From the NCBI GenBank assembly GCA_946006915.1, contig CAMFZK010000075.1, positions 1-5,309 on the forward strand: DNA of 5,309 nucleotides, in the 5' to 3' direction. The notes beneath the pieces are model-generated. The model was not told where the DNA came from. It worked only from the letters and a program-made list of their open reading frames with translations, and made no database searches. Source of the DNA: an uncultured Clostridia bacterium. Lineage in GTDB: Bacteria; Bacillota; Clostridia; Oscillospirales; Acutalibacteraceae. The position numbers and the translations under genes are program-made. Below are positions 1 through 5,309 of this stretch, piece by piece (positions within the stretch are counted from its first letter, which is position 1; every line of letters begins with the position of its first letter).

Positions 1-906
1 GCACATTTCTTTATACCCGATTTTTCGGCACTTAAAAGCCCAATGCTTTGGGTGGACGCAATAGGTCAGGTGTTTTACAGTATGTCGGTTATGATGGCTA
101 TTATGATTGCTTACGGTTCTTTCCTTGACGACAGCAGCAACATAGCACGTGACGGACTGATTATTGCTTTCAGCGACTTGGCGGTAAGTCTTTTGGCGGG
201 TATTGTTATGTTTACCACAATGTACGGCACGGGACTTCAGGACGGACTTACAAAAACCGGCGTGGGACTTGCCTTTATAATTTACCCCACCGCTATTGTA
301 AATCTTTCGGGCAGCGGAATTATTAACGCAATTTTCTCGTTTATATTCTATTTCTGCCTTTGCACCTTGGCTATTGACTCTGCTTTTTCACTTGTAGAGG
401 GTATCTCAACCGCATTTTCCGATAAATTCGGCACAAATAAAAAGAAAACAACCGTTACAATTTGTGCGGTTGCGGGTGTAATTTCCATTATTTATTCAAC
501 CGGTGCGGGTCTTGCGGTACTGGATATTGTGGATAATTGGTGCAACAGTTTTACCCTTATTTTGATAGGCATAATAGAAACCGTGGCAGTCGGCTGGTTG
601 TTTAATACCGAAAAAATCGTTAAGGAAATTAACCGCAACGCTACATCTTTTAAAATTTCTAAACTTTGGTTTAATGCGGCGGTTAAGTTTATAGCACCCG
701 TAATTTTAACCGTTCTGTTTGTTTGGAACATTGTAAACCTGTTTTTAAACAAAGGCGGTATTTACGGCCTTGCGGACGGTTACAACCTAACTTCCAACAT
801 TATTGCGGGTTGGTCGGTATTTATTCTTTGTATGTTAAGCGGATTTATAATTCCCTTGTTTAAGTCCAAAAACAAAGACAAAAACGAAAAAACCTGGGAA
901 GATTAA
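1..906 (+). CDS. Sodium-dependent transporter of the NSS (SNF) family, C-terminal part
   Basis: Membrane symporter that uses the sodium gradient to import a small molecule, most often an amino acid in bacterial members; the substrate cannot be read from the sequence. The frame is open from base 1, so the gene starts upstream. The Met at 43 is internal, because the 14 codons before it continue the family pattern. By similarity to LeuT this is TM6 to TM12. TM6 contains WVDAIGQVFYSMS (bases 49-87), TM8 contains TLAIDSAF (364-387), and TM10 ends in GWLF, followed by the family's EINR (628-639). The tail is short, charged and cytoplasmic. About 301 codons are present; family members usually have 440-500 residues, so roughly a third or more is missing. 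Asp (376-378) and Ser (379-381) fall at the Na2 site, in the D-S form typical of animal members rather than LeuT's T-S. It is probably a separate transcription unit from the arg genes, although no clear terminator lies between them. Confidence 0.93.
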   Translation, partial: AHFFIPDFSALKSPMLWVDAIGQVFYSMSVMMAIMIAYGSFLDDSSNIARDGLIIAFSDLAVSLLAGIVMFTTMYGTGLQDGLTKTGVGLAFIIYPTAIVNLSGSGIINAIFSFIFYFCLCTLAIDSAFSLVEGISTAFSDKFGTNKKKTTVTICAVAGVISIIYSTGAGLAVLDIVDNWCNSFTLILIGIIETVAVGWLFNTEKIVKEINRNATSFKISKLWFNAAVKFIAPVILTVLFVWNIVNLFLNKGGIYGLADGYNLTSNIIAGWSVFILCMLSGFIIPLFKSKNKDKNEKTWED

Positions 907-934
907 AACAAAAAGAATTTTTAGTTGTAAAAAA

Positions 935-958
935 TGCATAATTTTGCAAAAAAATGCA
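935..958. promoter_or_regulatory. Two overlapping ARG-box-like operators (upstream array)
   Basis: TGCA occurs at 935, 945 and 955, exactly 10 bases apart. The pairs form two 14-base near-matches to the ArgR/AhrC consensus TGNATWWWWATNCA: 935-948 (TGCATAATTTTGCA) and 945-958 (TGCAAAAAAATGCA), each with one mismatch. They lie about 40-65 bases upstream of the proposed -35 element. They could be an auxiliary operator that helps repressor hexamers bridge to the site over the promoter. The motif match is seen directly; the binding protein is inferred from the arg genes downstream. Confidence 0.5.
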
Positions 959-997
959 AAGCAAATATGTAAAATAGGTAAAAGTTGAAAATAACTG

Positions 998-1026
998 TTG
1001 CATATTTATTCATAATATGGTATTAT
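998..1026 (+). promoter_or_regulatory. Predicted sigma-A promoter of the arg operon (extended -10)
   Basis: TATTAT at 1021-1026 matches the TATAAT -10 consensus in five of six bases. It is preceded by TGG (1018-1020), which gives an extended -10. The sequence 17 bases upstream is TTGCAT (998-1003), a poor -35 matching TTGACA at three of six positions; an extended -10 often compensates for this. Transcription would start near 1032-1034, leaving a leader of about 47 bases before argG. An alternative pair, TTGAAA (985-990) with CATAAT (1011-1016), has a 20-base spacer and is less likely. Confidence 0.6.
999..1012. promoter_or_regulatory. ARG box (ArgR/AhrC operator) over the -35 region
   Basis: TGCATATTTATTCA matches the 14-base ArgR/AhrC operator pattern TGNATWWWWATNCA at every position. 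It covers the proposed -35 element and part of the spacer, so bound arginine repressor would block RNA polymerase directly. This is the standard arrangement in arginine-repressed promoters, and the genes downstream are arginine biosynthetic. Confidence 0.75.
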
Positions 1027-1051
1027 TTATGCAAAGAAATTGATAAATTAC

Positions 1052-1064
1052 TGCATATTATGCA
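1052..1064. promoter_or_regulatory. Perfect 13-base palindrome, probable downstream ARG-type operator
   Basis: TGCATATTATGCA is a perfect inverted repeat about a central T (1058). Its half-sites TGCAT and ATGCA equal those of an ARG box, but they are separated by three bases rather than four. It lies between the predicted transcription start and the argG ribosome binding site, ending three bases before GGAGG. As RNA it could not form a stable hairpin, since it has only A/U-rich pairs and a one-base centre. A DNA operator is therefore the better reading. Whether the one-base-short spacing weakens binding is unknown. Confidence 0.55.
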
Positions 1065-1067
1065 TAC

Positions 1068-1072
1068 GGAGG
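1068..1072 (+). promoter_or_regulatory. Ribosome binding site of argG
   Basis: GGAGG lies seven bases before the ATG at 1080, a strong Shine-Dalgarno sequence at ideal spacing. It fixes the start codon of argG. Confidence 0.9.
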
Positions 1073-1079
1073 AATTATT

Positions 1080-2309
1080 ATGGAAAAGAAACAAATTAAA
1101 AAAGTAGTTTTAGCATATTCGGGCGGACTTGATACTTCAATCATTATTCCGTGGCTTAAGGAAAACTACGGCAACCCTGAAATTATTGCCGTTTCGGGCA
1201 ATGTGGGTCAGGCAGACGAACTTGAAGGATTAGAAGAAAAAGCCATTAAAACCGGCGCTTCTAAAATTTATATTGAAGACCTTACCAAAGAATTTTTGGA
1301 CGATTATGTTTTCCCCTGCGTTCAAGCAGGCGCACTTTACGAAGATTATCTTTTAGGTACTGCTTTTGCACGTCCTCCTATTGCTAAAAGAATAGTTGAA
1401 ATTGCCATTGCCGAAGGGGCTGACGCTATCTGCCACGGTTGTACCGGTAAAGGTAACGACCAAGTAAGGTTCGAGTTGGCCGTTAAAGCATTAGCACCCG
1501 AAATGACCATTATTGCACCTTGGCGTGAATGGGAAATTAAATCCCGTGAGGAAGAAATTGCCTATGCCGAAGCACACAATGTTCCGCTTAAAATTAACCG
1601 TGAAACCAACTATTCCAAAGATAAAAACATTTGGCATTTATCACACGAAGGTCTTGATTTGGAAGACCCCGCAAACGAACCGCTTTACAATAAAGAGGGC
1701 TTCCTTGAAATGGGTGTTTCTCCCGAAATGGCACCCGATAAGCCGACCTATGTTACAATCCACTTTGAAAAGGGTATTCCCACCGCAGTAGACGGCAAGG
1801 AAATGGATTCGGTAGAACTTGTTAAAACCCTTAACAAAATCGGCGGTGAAAACGGTATAGGTCTTTTGGATATTGTGGAAAACCGTCTTGTAGGTATGAA
1901 ATGCCGCGGTGTTTACGAAACCCCCGGCGGTGCAATTATTTACAAAGCACACAAAGTGCTTGAAACCCTTTGTCTTGACAAGGAAACAGCACATTACAAA
2001 TCACTTGTTGCCCAAAAGTTGGCAGAAAATGTTTACAACGCACTTTGGTTTACCCCTTTAACCCAAGCAATTTTGGCTTTTGTTAAGGAAACCCAAAAAA
2101 CCGTTACGGGCGACGTTAAATTAAAACTTTACAAAGGCAATATGATTAACGCAAGCGTTACTTCGCCTTATTCGCTTTACGACCCCGAAATTGCAACCTT
2201 TGACGAAGACGATGTTTACGATCAAAGCAACGCAACCGGCTTTATAAATCTTTACGGTTTACCGAGCGAAGTTTACGCAAAAATGAAGGCAAAAAACAAT
2301 TTAAAATAA
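1080..2309 (+). CDS. argG: Argininosuccinate synthase
   Basis: Cytoplasmic ligase (EC 6.3.4.5) that joins citrulline and aspartate using ATP, giving argininosuccinate, AMP and pyrophosphate; it is the penultimate step of arginine synthesis. At 409 residues it is full length for a family of about 400. The N-terminal nucleotide-binding domain begins with the PP-loop SGGLDTS (residues 14-20). The signature HGCTGKGNDQVRFE (119-132) contacts ATP and aspartate. NYSKDKNIWHLSHEG (177-191) is the next conserved block, followed by the synthetase/oligomerisation domain with GVYETPGG (277-284) and a conserved C-terminal SLYDPEIATFDEDD (365-378). No key residue looks lost. The start is set by GGAGG seven bases upstream, and the PP-loop lies at the usual distance from it. 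It is the first gene of the operon, directly behind the ARG-box region, so arginine repression is expected. Confidence 0.98.
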   Translation: MEKKQIKKVVLAYSGGLDTSIIIPWLKENYGNPEIIAVSGNVGQADELEGLEEKAIKTGASKIYIEDLTKEFLDDYVFPCVQAGALYEDYLLGTAFARPPIAKRIVEIAIAEGADAICHGCTGKGNDQVRFELAVKALAPEMTIIAPWREWEIKSREEEIAYAEAHNVPLKINRETNYSKDKNIWHLSHEGLDLEDPANEPLYNKEGFLEMGVSPEMAPDKPTYVTIHFEKGIPTAVDGKEMDSVELVKTLNKIGGENGIGLLDIVENRLVGMKCRGVYETPGGAIIYKAHKVLETLCLDKETAHYKSLVAQKLAENVYNALWFTPLTQAILAFVKETQKTVTGDVKLKLYKGNMINASVTSPYSLYDPEIATFDEDDVYDQSNATGFINLYGLPSEVYAKMKAKNNLK

Positions 2310-2312
2310 ACT

Positions 2313-2318
2313 AAAGGA
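2313..2318 (+). promoter_or_regulatory. Ribosome binding site of argH
   Basis: AAAGGA sits in the 19-base gap between argG and argH, ten bases before the ATG at 2329. It is weaker and slightly farther from the start than the other sites in this operon, but no better start codon is near. Confidence 0.7.
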
Positions 2319-2328
2319 ATGTTTATAA

Positions 2329-3702
2329 ATGGAAAAAATGTGGGCAGGTAGGTTCCAAAAAGCACTTGACAAACAGGCGGATGATTTTAATTCTTCAATT
2401 CATTTTGATTCAAGAATGTTCCGTCAGGACATAACCGGCTCTATGGCTCACGCTTCTATGCTAAGTGCCAAAAATATAATTTCTAAAGAGGATAGCGATT
2501 TAATTATCGCTACCCTCGAAGTTATTTTAGAGGATTTAGAAAGCGGAAAATTAGAGTTTGATTTGGCTTGTGAAGATATACATATGTTTGTTGAAAGCGA
2601 ACTTACAAAGCGTATCGGCGATGTGGGTAAACGCTTACACACCGCAAGAAGCCGTAACGACCAAGTAGCAGTGGATATTCGCCTTTATTTGCGGGACGAA
2701 ACCGAAGAAATTATTTCGCTTATAAAGAAGTTGATATCGGCAATATGCAATAAAGCAGAGCAATACAAAACTGCTATTATGCCGGGGTACACCCATCTTC
2801 AGCGTGCACAACCCATAACCTTTGCACACCACATTTTGGCATACGGTATGATGCTTTCGCGTGATATTACACGCCTTTTAGACGCTAAAAAGAGAATGAA
2901 CTATTCGCCGCTTGGCTCTTGTGCTTTAGCGGGAACTACCTATAATACCGACCGTTATATGACCGCCGAAAAATTAGGGTTTGACGGTATAACCCTAAAC
3001 AGTATTGACGGTGTTTCGGACAGAGATTTCTGTGCCGAACTGTTGTCTGCTTTTTCTATTCTTATGATGCACCTTTCCCGTTTTTCGGAAGAAATTATAC
3101 TTTGGTCAAGTTGGGAATTTAAGTTTATTGAACTGGATGACAGTTACACAACCGGCTCAAGCATTATGCCTCAAAAGAAAAACCCCGATATGGCAGAACT
3201 CGTAAGGGGTAAAACCGGCAGGGTATACGGTGACTTAATCTCTATGCTTACCGTTTTAAAGGGTATTCCGCTTGCTTACAATAAAGATATGCAAGAGGAT
3301 AAGGAATCTATTTTTGATGCGGTGGACACCGTTAAAATGTGTTTAGGAGTATTTACGCCGATGATTGAAACAATGACGCTACTTTGTGACAATATGTATA
3401 AAGCGGCACAAAAGGGCTTTATAAACGCCACCGATTTAGCCGATTATCTGGTTAAAAAGGGTATGCCGTTTAGAACGGCTTACAAACACGTGGGCGAAAT
3501 TGTGGCTTACTGCATTAAGGAAAATTTAGTGCTTGAAACTTTGCCTATAGAAAAATACAAGGAATTTGACAGTTTGTTTGAAAGTGATTTATATAACGAA
3601 ATTTCGCTTGAAACCTGCGTTTCAAAACGTATTTCACAGGGCGGAACGGGAATAGAGTCTATAAACAAACAGTTAGAATACCTTTCGGAGTATACAAAAT
3701 GA
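2329..3702 (+). CDS. argH: Argininosuccinate lyase
   Basis: Cytoplasmic homotetrameric lyase (EC 4.3.2.1) of the fumarase/aspartase superfamily that splits argininosuccinate into arginine and fumarate, the last step of the pathway. The 457 residues fit the usual length of about 460. The N-terminus MWAGRF (4-9) is typical. The three conserved regions that build the shared active sites are all present: HTARSRNDQV (104-113), MPGYTHLQRAQP (151-162, with the presumed catalytic His156), and the superfamily signature GSSIMPQKKNPD (276-287) with the mobile-loop serine pair Ser277/Ser278. The C-terminal domain keeps the usual DLADYLV block (369-375) and ends with SQGGTGIESINKQL. It follows argG by 19 bases, and its stop overlaps the argC start as ATGA, so it is co-transcribed and translationally linked to argC. 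Confidence 0.98.
   Translation: MEKMWAGRFQKALDKQADDFNSSIHFDSRMFRQDITGSMAHASMLSAKNIISKEDSDLIIATLEVILEDLESGKLEFDLACEDIHMFVESELTKRIGDVGKRLHTARSRNDQVAVDIRLYLRDETEEIISLIKKLISAICNKAEQYKTAIMPGYTHLQRAQPITFAHHILAYGMMLSRDITRLLDAKKRMNYSPLGSCALAGTTYNTDRYMTAEKLGFDGITLNSIDGVSDRDFCAELLSAFSILMMHLSRFSEEIILWSSWEFKFIELDDSYTTGSSIMPQKKNPDMAELVRGKTGRVYGDLISMLTVLKGIPLAYNKDMQEDKESIFDAVDTVKMCLGVFTPMIETMTLLCDNMYKAAQKGFINATDLADYLVKKGMPFRTAYKHVGEIVAYCIKENLVLETLPIEKYKEFDSLFESDLYNEISLETCVSKRISQGGTGIESINKQLEYLSEYTK
3686..3702 (+). promoter_or_regulatory. argC ribosome binding site and ATGA stop/start overlap
   Basis: CGGAG (3686-3690) inside the end of argH lies eight bases before the argC ATG at 3699. The TGA of argH (3700-3702) overlaps that ATG as ATGA, the classic arrangement for ribosomes that end one gene and re-start on the next. 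Confidence 0.85.
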
Positions 3703-4625
3703 AAAAAGTATTTATAGACGGCAGTGCCGGCACTACGGGACTGCGTATTGCAGAACGCCTTTCAACCAGAACCGATATTGAACTTATTAAACTAACCGAA
3801 GAAAACAGAAAAGACATTAACGCCCGCAAAGAAGCGCTGAACAGTGCCGATATTGCGTTTTTGTGCCTGCCTGACACGGCATCCCGTGAGGCGGTTTCTT
3901 TAATAGAAAACAGTAACACGGTTGTGCTTGATACTTCTACCGCACACAGAACTGATGACGGTTGGGCATACGGTTTTCCCGAACTTTCAGGAAAACACAG
4001 GGAAAAAATTAAAAATTCCAAAAGAATTGCCGTTCCAGGTTGCCACGCAAGCGGATTTATTGCGCTTGTTTACCCGCTTATAGAGGCAGGGGTTTTGCCT
4101 AAAGACAGTCTGCTTTCCTGTTTTAGTTTAACAGGTTACAGCGGCGGCGGTAAAAATATGATAGCGGATTATGAGGGAGAACGCAGAGATAAACTTTTAA
4201 ACGCACCCCGCCAGTACGGTATTTCTCAAACCCATAAACATTTACCCGAAATGGTAAAATTCGGCGGAATTGAAAATGCTCCTGTGTTTATTCCGGTTGT
4301 AGCCGATTATTACAGCGGTATGGAAGTAACCGTTCCGATTTTCGGTTCTGATATAAACGCCACAATAGACGAAATTAAAGAAATTTATAAGCGTAAATAC
4401 ACAGGACCGATAGTAAAATTCACCCAAGATTTCAGCGAAAACGGTTTTGTTTCGGCTAATAAGTTGTCCTTTTGTGACGGTATGGAAATATCGGTTGCGG
4501 GAAACGATGAGAGAATTTTGGCTATTGCCCGTTACGATAATTTGGGTAAAGGTGCTTCGGGTGCGGCAATAGAATGTATGAACATTGTACTCGGAACCGA
4601 AGAAACCACAGGTTTAGATTTGTAA
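3699..4625 (+). CDS. argC: N-acetyl-gamma-glutamyl-phosphate reductase, short (type 2) form
   Basis: Cytoplasmic NADPH-dependent reductase (EC 1.2.1.38) that turns N-acetylglutamyl 5-phosphate into N-acetylglutamate semialdehyde, the third step of arginine synthesis. The N-terminal Rossmann fold shows DGSAGTTGLRI (7-17). The catalytic cysteine is Cys115 in VPGCHASGF (112-120), where it would form the thioester intermediate. The Gly-rich SLTGYSGGGKNMI (143-155) and QTHKHLPEM (177-185), likely holding the catalytic histidine, follow. YDNLGKGASGAA (279-290) closes the NADP site. At 308 residues it is about 35-40 shorter than the common form of about 345. Both its length and its DG.AGTTGL start match the separate short subfamily (the less common ArgC form, about 310 residues), so it is not a truncated gene. 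All catalytic residues look intact. The gene is translationally coupled to argH and followed after ten bases by argJ. Confidence 0.95.
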   Translation: MKKVFIDGSAGTTGLRIAERLSTRTDIELIKLTEENRKDINARKEALNSADIAFLCLPDTASREAVSLIENSNTVVLDTSTAHRTDDGWAYGFPELSGKHREKIKNSKRIAVPGCHASGFIALVYPLIEAGVLPKDSLLSCFSLTGYSGGGKNMIADYEGERRDKLLNAPRQYGISQTHKHLPEMVKFGGIENAPVFIPVVADYYSGMEVTVPIFGSDINATIDEIKEIYKRKYTGPIVKFTQDFSENGFVSANKLSFCDGMEISVAGNDERILAIARYDNLGKGASGAAIECMNIVLGTEETTGLDL

Positions 4626-4629
4626 GGAG
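4624..4629 (+). promoter_or_regulatory. Ribosome binding site of argJ, overlapping the argC stop
   Basis: AAGGAG begins within the TAA stop of argC (4623-4625) and lies six bases before the ATG at 4636. An ATG at 4632 is too close to it and leads to a stop after 12 codons, so 4636 is the argJ start. Confidence 0.88.
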
Positions 4630-4635
4630 AAATGT

Positions 4636-5309
4636 ATGGAAATAATTTCGGGCGGTGTTTGTGCCGCTAAAGGTTTTAAAGCAAACGGTATTCACTGCGG
4701 AATACGCAAAAATAAAATAAAAAAAGATTTAAGTTTAATATACAGCGAAAAAAAGGCAACTGCCGCAGCGGTTTATACCACCAACCTTGTTAAAGGCGCA
4801 CCTTTAAAGGTTACTAAAGATAATATTGCCGACGGGTTTGCGACCGCCATTATTTGCAACAGCGGTAACGCTAATACCTGCAACGCAAACGGAATTGAAA
4901 TTGCAACTTTAACCTGCGAACTGTTAGCAACCGAAATGGGGATTGACAGTAAGGACGTTATTGTTGCCTCTACCGGCGTTATCGGTCAACCGCTTGATAT
5001 TACACCGATAAAGAAAGGTATCCCCTCGCTTGTGAGCGGTCTTGCAGCCGATAAAAGCGCAGACGCTGCCGAGGGTATTATGACAACCGATACAAAACTT
5101 AAAGAAATTGCGGTAGAGTTTGAAATAGGCGGTAGGGTTTGTAAAATGGGCGGTATTGCCAAAGGTTCGGGTATGATTCACCCCAATATGGCAACAATGC
5201 TTGTCTTTATCACTACCGACTGTGCAATAAGCGGTGAAATGTTGCAAAAAGCCCTTTCTACCGACATTCAAACCACCTTTAATATGGTCAGCGTGGATGG
5301 GGACACTTC
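4636..5309 (+). CDS. argJ: Glutamate N-acetyltransferase / amino-acid acetyltransferase ArgJ, N-terminal part
   Basis: Ornithine acetyltransferase (EC 2.3.1.35, in some species also 2.3.1.1). It moves the acetyl group of N-acetylornithine to glutamate, releasing ornithine and renewing N-acetylglutamate, so the pathway runs as a cycle. The first 224 codons are present and the frame runs off the window end; the family has about 400 residues. Conserved blocks seen are GGVCAAKGFKANGIHCG (6-22), AVYTTNLVKGAP (45-56), CNSGNANTCN (74-83), ASTGVIGQPL (111-120), MTTDTK (149-154) and KGSGMIHPNMATML (176-189). The last contains the self-cleavage site between Ala186 and Thr187 (codon 5194-5196); Thr187 becomes the N-terminal nucleophile of the beta chain. 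The final visible residues, VSVDGDT, are the conserved block before the STND segment. Start chosen from AAGGAG six bases upstream. Whether the enzyme also uses acetyl-CoA cannot be told from the sequence. Confidence 0.97.
   Translation, partial: MEIISGGVCAAKGFKANGIHCGIRKNKIKKDLSLIYSEKKATAAAVYTTNLVKGAPLKVTKDNIADGFATAIICNSGNANTCNANGIEIATLTCELLATEMGIDSKDVIVASTGVIGQPLDITPIKKGIPSLVSGLAADKSADAAEGIMTTDTKLKEIAVEFEIGGRVCKMGGIAKGSGMIHPNMATMLVFITTDCAISGEMLQKALSTDIQTTFNMVSVDGDT

Noticed and set aside
43..45. ATG at 43 as the start of the transporter gene
   Set aside because: The frame is open to base 1, and the 14 codons before this ATG fit the NSS family pattern just before TM6. There is no ribosome binding site in front of it, so the gene is cut by the window edge.
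910..922. AAAAA-GAA-TTTTT hairpin as a transporter-gene terminator
   Set aside because: It has only five A-T pairs, no GC stem and no following T-run, so it is too weak for an intrinsic terminator.
1033..1079. Riboswitch or T-box leader before argG
   Set aside because: The predicted leader is only about 47 bases, with no stable stem, T-box sequence or terminator/antiterminator pair.
1513..1791. Open frame of 92 codons on the + strand inside argG
   Set aside because: It is fully within argG in another frame, has no recognisable family motif and is rich in basic and proline residues, as expected of an off-frame shadow.
1641..1994. Antisense open frame of 117 codons inside argG
   Set aside because: It is opposite a strongly conserved gene, has Cys/Phe-rich low-plausibility composition and matches no family; it is a shadow of the argG codon pattern.
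3659..4021. Antisense open frame of 120 codons across the argH-argC junction
   Set aside because: It lies opposite two clearly coding genes, its composition is Ser/Leu-rich with no motif, and there is no sign of its own promoter.
4632..4670. ATG at 4632 as the argJ start
   Set aside because: It lies in another frame, is only two bases from the Shine-Dalgarno sequence and reaches a stop after 12 codons. The ATG at 4636 leads into the ArgJ sequence.
4924..5271. Antisense open frame of 115 codons inside argJ
   Set aside because: It is opposite conserved ArgJ blocks including the self-cleavage site. Its His/Cys/Asn-rich translation is typical of a reverse-strand shadow.

Overview
The window carries most of an arginine-biosynthesis operon, argG-argH-argC-argJ, all on the + strand. 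It lies downstream of the 3' part of a gene for a sodium-coupled transporter of the neurotransmitter:sodium symporter (NSS) family. The DNA is AT-rich, ribosome binding sites are strong and purine-rich (GGAGG, AAGGAG), genes are tightly packed, and the operator sites look like ArgR/AhrC boxes. Together these suggest a low-to-moderate GC Firmicute, probably an anaerobic Clostridia-type bacterium; this placement is an inference and no species can be named from the sequence alone.

Layout. Positions 1-906 hold the C-terminal part of the NSS transporter, and its start lies outside the window. Positions 907-1079 are a very AT-rich control region with an extended -10 promoter and a cluster of TGCA-containing, ARG-box-like palindromes, but no convincing terminator for the transporter gene. 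Then come argG (1080-2309), argH (2329-3702), argC (3699-4625, overlapping argH by 4 bases) and the first 224 codons of argJ (4636 to the window end). Gaps are 19, -4 and 10 bases, so the four genes are almost certainly one transcript.

How the genes work together. ArgJ makes N-acetylglutamate by moving the acetyl group from N-acetylornithine to glutamate, and it may also use acetyl-CoA. ArgC reduces N-acetylglutamyl phosphate to the semialdehyde. ArgG and ArgH carry out the last two steps, citrulline to argininosuccinate to arginine. The kinase (argB), aminotransferase (argD) and carbamoyltransferase (argF) are not in the window; some probably follow argJ. The operator cluster in front of argG suggests that the operon is shut down by an arginine-bound ArgR/AhrC repressor.

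No novel defence, mobile or other unknown system is visible. The points most worth a second look are the dense, regularly spaced operator array before argG, the short (type 2) ArgC, and the altered sodium-site and TM6 residues of the transporter.
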